From contig CAYWDQ010000063.1 in assembly GCA_964457065.1 (NCBI GenBank), forward strand, positions 1 through 16,617: a stretch of DNA of 16,617 bases. Reading direction: 5' to 3'. How positions within the stretch are numbered: the first letter of the stretch is position 1; every line of letters starts with the position of its first letter. The translations under genes were made by a program, and so were the position numbers. Below, one piece after another: positions 1 to 5,513 of this stretch. The notes under the pieces were generated by a model, which saw only the letters and a program-made list of their open reading frames with translations, was not told the origin of the DNA and did no database searches. This stretch comes from Bog-473 sp964457065. Its GTDB lineage: Bacteria; Actinomycetota; Acidimicrobiia; Acidimicrobiales; RAAP-2.

Positions 1-422
1 ACCGCCCCGCGGTGCCGGGTGACCATGCCCGGCACGAACAGCGTGCACAGGTCGACGACCGCCTCGACGTTGGTGCGCACCAGCGCGAGCTCGGCGGCGC
101 GGTCGGCGCGGTGCACGGGCCCCATCGTCGTGAAGCCCGCGTTGTTGACCAGGATGTCGGCGGTGAGGCCGCGCGCGTCGAGCTGGGCCGGGAGCCCGGC
201 GCGCGCGTCAGCGTCGGTGAGGTCGGCGGCGATCACCTCGGCGCGCACGCCGTGCGCGCCGGTGAGCTCGTCGGCCAGCACCAACATCGGGTCCTCGCGC
301 CGGGCCACCAGGGTCACGCCGTGGCCGCGGCGGGCGAGCTCGCGTGCGATGTCGGCGCCGATGCCCGACGACGCGCCGGTGACGAGCGCCGTCGTGTTCT
401 CCTTCGGGGTGGGGAGTGCCAT
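1..422 (-). CDS. Short-chain dehydrogenase/reductase (SDR), N-terminal 140 residues, cut by the window edge
   Basis: Reading leftward from the ATG at 422, the frame stays open to the window edge. The product begins MALPTPKENTTALVTGASSG and has the classical SDR Rossmann signature TGASSGIG (residues 15-22), an Arg-Arg pair after beta-2 (R41-R42, usually a sign of NADP(H) preference), the NNAG motif (93-96) and the helix-4 Asn (N118). The catalytic Ser-Tyr-Lys lies beyond the edge, so substrate class cannot be judged. The ATG is preceded not by a Shine-Dalgarno but by TACGCT six bases upstream, which suggests a leaderless transcript. It is divergent from the putative small transcription unit at 487-926. 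The family call is firm; the substrate is unknown. Confidence 0.9.
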   Translation of the reverse strand, partial: MALPTPKENTTALVTGASSGIGADIARELARRGHGVTLVARREDPMLVLADELTGAHGVRAEVIAADLTDADARAGLPAQLDARGLTADILVNNAGFTTMGPVHRADRAAELALVRTNVEAVVDLCTLFVPGMVTRHRGA

Positions 423-428
423 CTCCAG

Positions 429-434
429 AGCGTA
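429..434 (-). promoter_or_regulatory. Likely -10 hexamer (TACGCT) of a leaderless SDR transcript
   Basis: On the minus strand TACGCT fits the actinobacterial -10 pattern TANNNT. Its last base lies six bases before the A of the SDR start codon at 422. That is the spacing expected if transcription starts at the initiation codon itself. No clear -35 is visible. Confidence 0.4.
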
Positions 435-486
435 GGGGAGCCGCAGGGGCGCCACGATGGGCGCCCCATCGGCCGGTTTGGCCGCA

Positions 487-515
487 TTGAGATGAAGTTC
501 GCGTGACGGCACAAT
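487..515 (+). promoter_or_regulatory. Candidate sigma70-type promoter P1 (TTGAGA - 17 bp - CACAAT)
   Basis: TTGAGA (487-492) matches the -35 consensus at five of six positions. After exactly 17 bases, CACAAT (510-515) matches the -10 at four of six. The spacer contains one copy of the direct repeat AGTTCGCGTG. It points away from the SDR, towards the short ORF at 643. Short motifs of this kind arise by chance, so support is modest. Confidence 0.3.
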
Positions 516-552
516 GCTCCACCAGGGGCTTCGCGAATGCCCAGTTCGCGTG
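496..552 (+). repeat. Direct repeat AGTTCGCGTG (496-505 and 543-552) with a TTCGCGAA palindrome between
   Basis: The ten bases AGTTCGCGTG occur twice, 47 bp apart (start to start). Between them is the 8-bp palindrome TTCGCGAA (530-537), so the core TTCGCG occurs three times in about 55 bp. One copy sits in the spacer of P1 and the other immediately upstream of the P2 -35. Such placement suggests binding sites for one regulator; which regulator cannot be told. Confidence 0.4.
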
Positions 553-555
553 GGG

Positions 556-584
556 TTCACACGACCGCGGCCGGGGTGGATACT
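556..584 (+). promoter_or_regulatory. Candidate sigma70-type promoter P2 (TTCACA - 17 bp - GATACT)
   Basis: TTCACA (556-561) differs from TTGACA at one base. After a 17-base spacer, GATACT (579-584) matches a -10 at four positions. Initiation would fall near 591, giving a leader of about 50 nt before the strong ribosome binding site at 630-636. The second AGTTCGCGTG repeat (543-552) abuts the -35 on its upstream side, an operator or activator position. Confidence 0.4.
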
Positions 585-642
585 GGAGGCCACGGGCGGC
601 AGACGGAGCACCCGCCGTTGCCCCGAGTGAAAGGAGCTGCCG

Positions 643-687
643 ATGGCATCGACACGCTCGACCGAGGAGGGCGATCCGCCGGGTTGA
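643..687 (+). CDS. Putative 14-codon small ORF with a strong Shine-Dalgarno
   Basis: AAAGGAG (630-636), one of the best Shine-Dalgarno sequences in the window, stands six bases before an ATG at 643. The frame reads MASTRSTEEGDPPG and then UGA (685-687). Beyond this UGA the same frame stays open for 61 codons to TAG at 871-873, ending shortly before a strong hairpin. The ORF may be a leader peptide, a small protein, the front of a 76-codon gene with an in-frame UGA (readthrough, recoding or a sequence error), or a chance feature of a non-coding RNA. I recognise no family. Another overlapping frame (ATG at 701 to stop at 845-847, 48 residues with several Cys) is also open but lacks a good ribosome binding site. 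Confidence 0.35.
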   Translation: MASTRSTEEGDPPG

Positions 688-691
688 GGCG

Positions 692-719
692 GCGTCACCG
701 ATGTCGGCTTCGGTGACGC
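692..719 (+). promoter_or_regulatory. Perfect 10-bp stem, 8-nt loop hairpin directly after the UGA of the small ORF
   Basis: GCGTCACCGA (692-701) and TCGGTGACGC (710-719) are exact reverse complements around the loop TGTCGGCT. A G-U pair (691/720) extends the stem. It begins four bases after the UGA at 685-687. It has no following T-run, so it is not a standard intrinsic terminator. Position and shape would fit an attenuator, a ribosome-stalling or readthrough element, or part of a structured RNA. See the findings for the weak SECIS comparison. Confidence 0.5.
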
Positions 720-860
720 TCCCGAGCAGTCCGCTCGGCGTGGAGCCCGGCGTACGAACGAGGCCGTGCCCGCGCCGGTGCGTGTGCCGGCCGGCCGACG
801 AGGCGGCCCCCGCACCTACTACGCCGCAGGCCGGAGCCGAGCGGTGACTGCGCTCAGAAG

Positions 861-894
861 CACAGACAAATAGACATATACATACACATACAAC
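861..894 (+). other. AT-rich ACA/TA-repeated patch
   Basis: This stretch is built of ACA/ATA units (for example ACATATACATACACATACA) and is the only clearly AT-rich segment in the window. It holds the TAG at 871 that closes the frame from the small ORF and lies just before the hairpin at 899-926. It could be an unstructured spacer before a terminator. Alternatively it supplies -10-like sequences (TATACA) for the Lon-domain gene downstream. Confidence 0.45.
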
Positions 895-898
895 GAGT

Positions 899-926
899 GA
901 AGGACCGGCCGGGAGGCCGGTCCTTC
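899..926 (+). terminator. 12-bp perfect hairpin, terminator-like
   Basis: GAAGGACCGGCC (899-910) and GGCCGGTCCTTC (915-926) are exact reverse complements around the loop GGGA. The stem is long and GC-rich. The tail is only CTCGCG after the TT of the stem, so a U-tract is missing, as is common for actinobacterial terminators. It lies 32 bases before the first possible start of the Lon-domain gene. It could therefore instead be a structured 5' leader of that gene. Confidence 0.55.
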
Positions 927-957
927 TCGCGATTCGGCTGCACACCGCCGCTGCGGC

Positions 958-1605
958 ATGCCATGGTGGGGCATGCCAGGGGTCCGCCTGCCGATGTTCC
1001 CGCTCTCCGCGGTCGTGTTCCCCCATGCGTCGCTGCCGCTGCACGTGTTCGAACCGCGCTACCGCGAGATGTTGCGCGAGTGCCTGGCGGGTGACCAGCG
1101 CTTCGGGACCGTGCTCATCGAGCGGGGATCCGAGGTCGGCGGCGGTGACCAGCGCTCCCCCCTCGGCACCCGATGCGTTGTCACGCAAGCGGTGGAGATG
1201 CCGGACGGGCGCTGGTTCCTTCAGGCGCGGGGAGAGGCGCTGATAGAGGTCGAGCGCTGGCTCCCCGACGACCCGTACCCGGTGGCACTGGTCACCGAAC
1301 CGGTCCCGGTGCCCGATCCGGAGGACCCCGGTCGCGTCCTCGCCGAGGCCACGCGCCGGGTGCGCCGGGCCCGCGCGTTGCTCGCCGAGCACGGCGACGG
1401 TGCCGCGGTGCCCGCGGACGTCGAGCTCGACGGCGGCGGGGACCCGGAGGTGGCGTCGTGGCAGCTCTGCGCGGCGGCGCCGGTCAGCGCCTACGACGCG
1501 CAGCGGCTCCTGGCGGCGGACGGGGCGGCCGAGCGGTTGCGGTTCTTGGTGGAGCTGATGGAGGACCTCGAAGGGGACCTGGAGCGGATGCTCGCCTCGG
1601 AGTGA
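958..1605 (+). CDS. Lon N-terminal (substrate-binding) domain protein
   Basis: The 215-residue product is a stand-alone LON substrate-binding domain (Lon N-terminal, PUA-like). The family opening motif is visible as LPMFPLSAVVFP followed by LPLHVFEPRYREML. There is no AAA+ ATPase or protease domain, so it is not Lon protease. Such proteins are widespread in actinobacteria, with a presumed peptide- or substrate-binding role that is not well defined. Three in-frame ATGs are possible (958, 973, 994); the last would remove part of the first beta strand. The first two sit in identical GGCATGCC palindromes and neither has a clear Shine-Dalgarno. The C-terminal half (from about residue 110) is Ala/Arg/Glu-rich and helical. 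It is followed at 1693 by a gene with its own ribosome binding site. Confidence 0.88.
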   Translation: MPWWGMPGVRLPMFPLSAVVFPHASLPLHVFEPRYREMLRECLAGDQRFGTVLIERGSEVGGGDQRSPLGTRCVVTQAVEMPDGRWFLQARGEALIEVERWLPDDPYPVALVTEPVPVPDPEDPGRVLAEATRRVRRARALLAEHGDGAAVPADVELDGGGDPEVASWQLCAAAPVSAYDAQRLLAADGAAERLRFLVELMEDLEGDLERMLASE

Positions 1606-1680
1606 TCCGCCGCCCTCCCGGTCCGTGCCAACCTATCGGCGGTCACGAGCAGTGGAGTGTGACGAACAGGATCTGGACAG

Positions 1681-1688
1681 GGAGGGAG
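1681..1688 (+). promoter_or_regulatory. Ribosome binding site fixing the DUF1330 start
   Basis: GGAGGGAG ends four bases before the ATG at 1693, with the GGAGG core seven bases away. It clearly selects this start. Confidence 0.7.
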
Positions 1689-1692
1689 CCCG

Positions 1693-2133
1693 ATGGCCAT
1701 CACGCCGACGAGGGAGCAGTTCACCGAATTCGCGCACGGCACCCGCGACGGGGAGATCGTGATGATCAATCTGTTGCACTTCGCCGACGCCGGCACCCCG
1801 GACGGCGGTGCCGCGGAGTCGACGGGTGCCGGCGCCTACCGGGACTACAGCGACCAGGTGGTCAAGATGGTGGAGGCCCGAGGCGGCCGGGTCATCTGGA
1901 CGGGCCGGCCCGAGCACGTGCTGATCGGCGACCCGGCCGCCGACGACTGGGACCTGGTGGCGCTGGTGTCGTATCCGAGTCGCGCCGCCTTCATCGACAT
2001 GGTGACGTCGCCGACGTACGAGGCCGCGCACGCGCACCGTGAGCGCGGGCTCGACCGCACGGTGCTCCTGGCCTGCGAGCCGGTCATGAGCATGCTGGCA
2101 CCCCGGGACGGCAGCGGGGCCGCAGATGCCTGA
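1693..2133 (+). CDS. DUF1330 domain protein (dimeric alpha/beta-barrel)
   Basis: This 146-residue product has the DUF1330/ferredoxin-like barrel pattern. An opening strand with MINLLHF (about 25-31) is followed by YRDYSDQVVKMVEARGGRV (about 48-66), where the second helix and strand meet, then WDLVALVSYPSRAAFIDMV (about 93-111) and a C-terminal arm. Members are small dimeric barrels of unknown or varied function, some resembling heme or polyketide-handling monooxygenases; no catalytic residue can be named. Its last eight bases overlap the start of the sulfatase (ATG at 2126), so the two are very likely translated from one message. That coupling hints that it helps in, or is regulated with, the sulfatase reaction, but this is inference. 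Confidence 0.8.
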   Translation: MAITPTREQFTEFAHGTRDGEIVMINLLHFADAGTPDGGAAESTGAGAYRDYSDQVVKMVEARGGRVIWTGRPEHVLIGDPAADDWDLVALVSYPSRAAFIDMVTSPTYEAAHAHRERGLDRTVLLACEPVMSMLAPRDGSGAADA

Positions 2134-3769
2134 GGCGGACACGGCCGCCGCTTCCCGCCGCAGGAACATCCTCTTCATCACGACCGACCAGCAGCGCTAC
2201 GACAGCCTGGGCTGCAACGGCGGCACGGTGGCCCGCACCCCGGTGGTCGACCGCCTGGCCGCCGAGGGGATCAACTACCGGCGCGCCTACAACCAGAACA
2301 CGGTGTGCATGCCGGCGCGCTCGACCATGCTGACGGGCCAGTACGTGCGCACGCACGGCGTGGTGGCCAACGGCATCCCCCTGCCGGTCGACGCCCCCTC
2401 GGTCGCCCAGTACCTGCACGACACCGCGGGCTACCGGACCGCGCTCCTGGGCAAGGCGCACTTCGAGCCCGGCTTCGACCCGAAGCTCAGGTGGGAGGAG
2501 AACGCCCGGGTCGCCCGGGGCGACGACGGGCCCTGGCGGGGCTTCGAACGCTCCGAGCAGGCCATGCACGCCGCCGCCTGGGGCAACCACCCCATCGCGC
2601 ACTACGGCCGCTGGCTGAAGCAACACCACCCGGAGCACCTGCACAGCTTCGCCGGGCTGCTCCAGGCCGAGCCGGGTGGCGACACCGGCGCGCCCGAGAC
2701 GAAGAACAATCCGATCCCGCGCCAGTGGTACCACACCGACTGGGTGGCCGACCTGACCGTGGACTGGCTCTCCTCGCTCGGCGACGACGAGCCGTGGTTC
2801 TGCTGGATGTCGTTTCCCGACCCGCACCACCCGTGGGACCCGCCGGCCTCCGAGCTCTCCCGGGTGCCGTGGCAGGACCTCGCCCTGCCGCCGGGCCACC
2901 CCGGCTCCGACGAGGCCATCCGTGCCGTCCTGGCGCGCAAGCCCGAGCACTGGCTCGCCTTCTGGGAAGGAAGGTTCTCCAACATGGAGGGGGGGCCGGC
3001 GGCCTTCGTCCCCTCGAGGCTGACCCACGACCAGATCCGCGAGGTGAACGCGAAGGTCCACGTCATGAACGAGCTCATCGACGAGGCGTGCGGGCGGGTG
3101 CTGCAGCGGGTCGAGCACCGGGGCTGGCTGGCCGACACCGACGTCATCTTCACCACCGACCACGGCGAGTTGCAGGGCGACTTCGGCCTCCTCTACAAGG
3201 GCCCGTACCACACCGACGCGCTCATGCGACTGCCCTTCGTCTGGCGCCCGGCGCCGTCGGCCGCCATCGCGCCCGCGACCGTCGACGACCCCGTGGGCCA
3301 GGTCGACCTGGCCCCGACCTTCTGCGCCATCGCGGGCGTGGAGCCGGCGCCCTGGATGCAGGGCCACGCCCTCCCGCACGCCGACGGTGAGCCCGGGCGC
3401 GAGCGCGCGCTGTGCGAGTGGGACAGCCAGTTCCCCGGCTACGGCATGCACCTGCGCTCCGTCTACCGCGACGGGTGGCTGTGCACCGTCTACGAGCCCT
3501 CCACCGCAGGGCAACCCAACGGCCTCGAGGAGGTCTGGGGCGACGGCGTCCTCGACCCGTGCCCGGTCGTCTACGAGCAGTCGCGCCGCGGTCCGGGCGG
3601 CGTGGGCATCGCGACCGGGGAGCTCTACCACGTCGAGCAGGACCCCCATCAGTTCGACAACCTCTGGGACGACCCGGCCCGGCGCGCGCAGCGGGAGGAT
3701 CTGGTGGCCGACCTCTACGCCAGCCTCCCCACCGAGGTGCGCCACCTCAAGGTGGAGGCGCCGGCCTGA
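2126..3769 (+). CDS. Sulfatase family hydrolase (arylsulfatase / phosphonate monoester hydrolase-like)
   Basis: The 547-residue product is a type I sulfatase of the alkaline phosphatase superfamily. The metal site starts with TTDQQR (D21, Q22). The active-site signature CMPARS places the formylglycine-forming Cys at C61 with R65. The second metal motif TTDHGE supplies D345-H346, and the YKGP motif places K358. A Gln beside the first Asp instead of a second Asp, and the YKGPYHTDALMRLPF block, are typical of the phosphonate monoester hydrolase/choline-sulfatase-like branch, so substrates could be sulfate, phosphate or phosphonate esters. No signal peptide is visible, which suggests a cytoplasmic enzyme. 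Activity would need a formylglycine-generating enzyme encoded elsewhere. It overlaps the DUF1330 gene by 8 bp and ends 3 bp from the convergent DUF2127 gene. Confidence 0.92.
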   Translation: MPEADTAAASRRRNILFITTDQQRYDSLGCNGGTVARTPVVDRLAAEGINYRRAYNQNTVCMPARSTMLTGQYVRTHGVVANGIPLPVDAPSVAQYLHDTAGYRTALLGKAHFEPGFDPKLRWEENARVARGDDGPWRGFERSEQAMHAAAWGNHPIAHYGRWLKQHHPEHLHSFAGLLQAEPGGDTGAPETKNNPIPRQWYHTDWVADLTVDWLSSLGDDEPWFCWMSFPDPHHPWDPPASELSRVPWQDLALPPGHPGSDEAIRAVLARKPEHWLAFWEGRFSNMEGGPAAFVPSRLTHDQIREVNAKVHVMNELIDEACGRVLQRVEHRGWLADTDVIFTTDHGELQGDFGLLYKGPYHTDALMRLPFVWRPAPSAAIAPATVDDPVGQVDLAPTFCAIAGVEPAPWMQGHALPHADGEPGRERALCEWDSQFPGYGMHLRSVYRDGWLCTVYEPSTAGQPNGLEEVWGDGVLDPCPVVYEQSRRGPGGVGIATGELYHVEQDPHQFDNLWDDPARRAQREDLVADLYASLPTEVRHLKVEAPA

Positions 3770-3772
3770 GCG

Positions 3773-4579
3773 TCAGACGGTCACGGCGGGCGTCGCCCGC
3801 TCGATGGCGCCCCACCCGCTCGAGAGCTCGCGGCGGGCCTGCTCGGCCCGGTGGCCGCCCCGCAGCCCGAAGAGCCGCTTGGCGAGGAGGAGGTAGAGCA
3901 CGACCGCGACGTTGATGATCAGGGTGACGACCTTGAACACGCTCACGCTGATCGTGAGCTCGTAGACCTCGTAGGGCACGAGGATGGTGGTGGCGACGAA
4001 GGTCAGGTACTCGGCCCATCGCTTGTTGAGCCAGAGGCCGACCATCTCGGTGGCCTCGAGCGCCGCATAGGCGAGGAGGACGCCTCCGAGGATCCGCAGG
4101 TGTGACGGGGAGTACTTGAAGGCCCGGCCGAGGTAGCCGAGGATCCCTCGGGCCTGCGAGGCGCCGGGCGCTCCGCCCGCCAGGGCGTCCATGATGTTCT
4201 CGTAGTCGCGGTGCAGGACCTGATCGTGCGCGGCGAAGGTGAACAGCACGATGGCCAGACTGGTCAGCACCACGACGTGGATCGCCCGGTCGAGGGCGAT
4301 GAGGCGCAGGACGTACCGGTCGCGCAGGGCCGCGCCGCGGAGCGGCAGCGCAATCTCGTCCCGATTCTCCATCCGCTCGCGGCTCGGGTGCTCCGGCGTC
4401 GGTCGCTGTACCCAGTCGTCGCAGCGCAGGCACCGGTGCCAGCGCACCCCGCCGTCCTCGCGCACGAGCAGCGCGTCATCGGGTGTGATGGTCGCCACGT
4501 CCGTCCCGACCAGGACGTGACCCGACCACGCGCAGGTGAGCAGCTCGTACCGGTTGGAAGGTCGACGACGTCCCGCCAC
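3773..4579 (-). CDS. DUF2127 integral membrane protein with zinc-ribbon-like N-terminus
   Basis: The 268-residue product carries four hydrophobic segments (about 99-118, 163-184, 190-210, 214-236). The DUF2127 pattern is there: RAIHVVVLTSLA, then LLAYAALEATEMVGLWLNKR and RWAEYLTFVATTILVPYEVY. The function of the family is unknown. Ahead of it lies a soluble segment with C16, H21, H48, C50 and C53, which resembles a small zinc ribbon and is not a standard part of the family. The GTG start at 4579 has no Shine-Dalgarno, but TAACCT ends six bases upstream, so the message is probably leaderless. Its stop lies 3 bp from the sulfatase stop on the other strand. A Lys/Arg-rich tail follows the last membrane segment. 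Confidence 0.82.
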   Translation of the reverse strand: MAGRRRPSNRYELLTCAWSGHVLVGTDVATITPDDALLVREDGGVRWHRCLRCDDWVQRPTPEHPSRERMENRDEIALPLRGAALRDRYVLRLIALDRAIHVVVLTSLAIVLFTFAAHDQVLHRDYENIMDALAGGAPGASQARGILGYLGRAFKYSPSHLRILGGVLLAYAALEATEMVGLWLNKRWAEYLTFVATTILVPYEVYELTISVSVFKVVTLIINVAVVLYLLLAKRLFGLRGGHRAEQARRELSSGWGAIERATPAVTV

Positions 4580-4585
4580 GGCGCC

Positions 4586-4591
4586 AGGTTA
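4586..4591 (-). promoter_or_regulatory. Likely -10 hexamer (TAACCT) of a leaderless DUF2127 transcript
   Basis: TAACCT on the minus strand fits TANNNT and ends six bases before the GTG start codon at 4579. This is the same geometry as at the SDR start near 422. It implies that the gene has its own promoter in the 37-bp gap after the hydrolase. Confidence 0.45.
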
Positions 4592-4616
4592 AGCCAGGGC
4601 CCCCGGCGACCCGTCT

Positions 4617-5513
4617 TCAGACGAGCCCGGCCAGCGCTCCGCCCAGGAAGCGTCGCGGCGCCTCGACCATGGGGTAGTGGCCCACCCCTTCCAGGCGGGT
4701 GGCGGTCGCGTCGGGGCGGGCGGCCAGCAGCGTGTCCACCATGGACGGGACGGCGATCGGGTCGTCCAGTCCCCAGACGATGTGCAGTGGCGAGGGATCG
4801 GTCTCGATCGCCCCGGTGAACCGCCGCTCGTTGGCGCGCCGTTCCTCTATGTAGCGGATCAGGCGCGGCAGCACCCGGTGGCCGTCGGCGTGGACGACCA
4901 GCGCGGCGGCGGGGGGCACGGGGTCCACCGTCCAGCCCTCGGGGATGAGCGGGGTGGCGGCGCTGAACGTCTCACGCAGGCTCTGCGCGACGGTCGCACC
5001 GTCAATCGGGATCGGGCCGGCCGGCACCTCGTCGGGCAACCCGAGCAGCATCTGCTGGCCGCCGGTCAGGTGTGCCTGGTCGATGTAGATGCTGCCGTTG
5101 GACACGACACGGCGCGTCACCTCCACCTTCCACGCCCCTTCGGCCCGACGGGCCAGGAGCTCACCGCCGACCGTGTCGCCCATGTCGTGGGTCAGCAGGG
5201 CCAGGCGGTCGACCCCGAGTGCGGCCAGGTAGGCGGTGGCGATGTCGGCCTGCAACGCCATGGTGTACGCACGGTCGGGCTTGGCCGAGAGGCCGTAACC
5301 CAGCATGTCGAAGAGAAGGACACGCCGCCCGGCCCGCAGGCCGTCGAGCACCGCGGCGTAGTCGAAGGACGACGTCGGGAAGCCGTGCAGCACGAGGAGG
5401 GGTGCGTGGCGCTCGGGCCCGATGGACGGCGCGTCAATGGTGAAGATGCGCTCGCCGCAGAGCTCACGCCGGGTGCCGATCGCCTCCCAGCCGGTGCCGG
5501 TGGTGATGGTCAT
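4617..5513 (-). CDS. Alpha/beta-hydrolase, haloalkane dehalogenase-like fold
   Basis: From the ATG at 5513 the product is 298 residues and has the alpha/beta-hydrolase order: oxyanion-hole motif HGFPTSS (43-49), FDMLGYGLS (68-76), and a nucleophile elbow THDMGD in which D110 takes the nucleophile place. Asp instead of Ser here is typical of haloalkane dehalogenases and epoxide hydrolases (compare HDWG). A late Asp in WGLDDPIAV and the His of GVGHYPMVEAP complete the likely triad. The true substrate is uncertain; the dehalogenase-like group contains many enzymes of other or unknown activity. The start is fixed by an ATGA overlap with the upstream LLM oxidoreductase (its TGA is 5512-5510). A longer in-frame start at 5606 would lie wholly inside that gene. 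The pair likely forms an operon. Confidence 0.85.
   Translation of the reverse strand: MTITTGTGWEAIGTRRELCGERIFTIDAPSIGPERHAPLLVLHGFPTSSFDYAAVLDGLRAGRRVLLFDMLGYGLSAKPDRAYTMALQADIATAYLAALGVDRLALLTHDMGDTVGGELLARRAEGAWKVEVTRRVVSNGSIYIDQAHLTGGQQMLLGLPDEVPAGPIPIDGATVAQSLRETFSAATPLIPEGWTVDPVPPAAALVVHADGHRVLPRLIRYIEERRANERRFTGAIETDPSPLHIVWGLDDPIAVPSMVDTLLAARPDATATRLEGVGHYPMVEAPRRFLGGALAGLV

Larger units (their letters stand above)
487..926 (+). other. Putative small transcription unit (sORF or non-coding RNA) in an otherwise gene-free stretch
   Basis: The 535 bases from 423 to 957 hold no gene I can recognise. In order they contain two promoter-like hexamer pairs (487-515, 556-584), a strong ribosome binding site with a 14-codon ORF (630-687), a perfect hairpin (692-719), a frame open to TAG at 871, an AT-rich patch (861-894) and a 12-bp hairpin (899-926). 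This order (promoter, start signal, body, terminator-like hairpin) is what a self-contained transcript of about 330-400 nt would show. Each part alone is moderate evidence; the ordered set is the argument. No known RNA family (tmRNA, RNase P, 6S, riboswitch) is recognisable. Confidence 0.35.

Noticed and set aside
503..847. 114-codon plus-strand frame within the intergenic region
   Set aside because: It lacks a ribosome binding site and has Arg/Pro/Ala-rich composition. Its 3' half overlaps the UGA-interrupted frame, which has the better start signals. Not excluded with certainty.
208..1392. 394-codon minus-strand frame over the SDR, intergenic region and Lon-domain gene
   Set aside because: Composition is Arg/Ala/Gly-rich without any domain, and it overlaps the real SDR in a different frame.
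1612..1657. CCGCCG...CGGCGG inverted repeat after the Lon-domain gene as a terminator
   Set aside because: It has only six pairs with a loop of more than 20 nt and no U-tract; this is expected by chance in GC-rich DNA.
2084..3745. 553-codon open frame antisense to the sulfatase
   Set aside because: It mirrors the sulfatase codons in a GC-rich genome, gives a low-complexity Val/Arg/Gly-rich product, and the sulfatase on the other strand has all family motifs.
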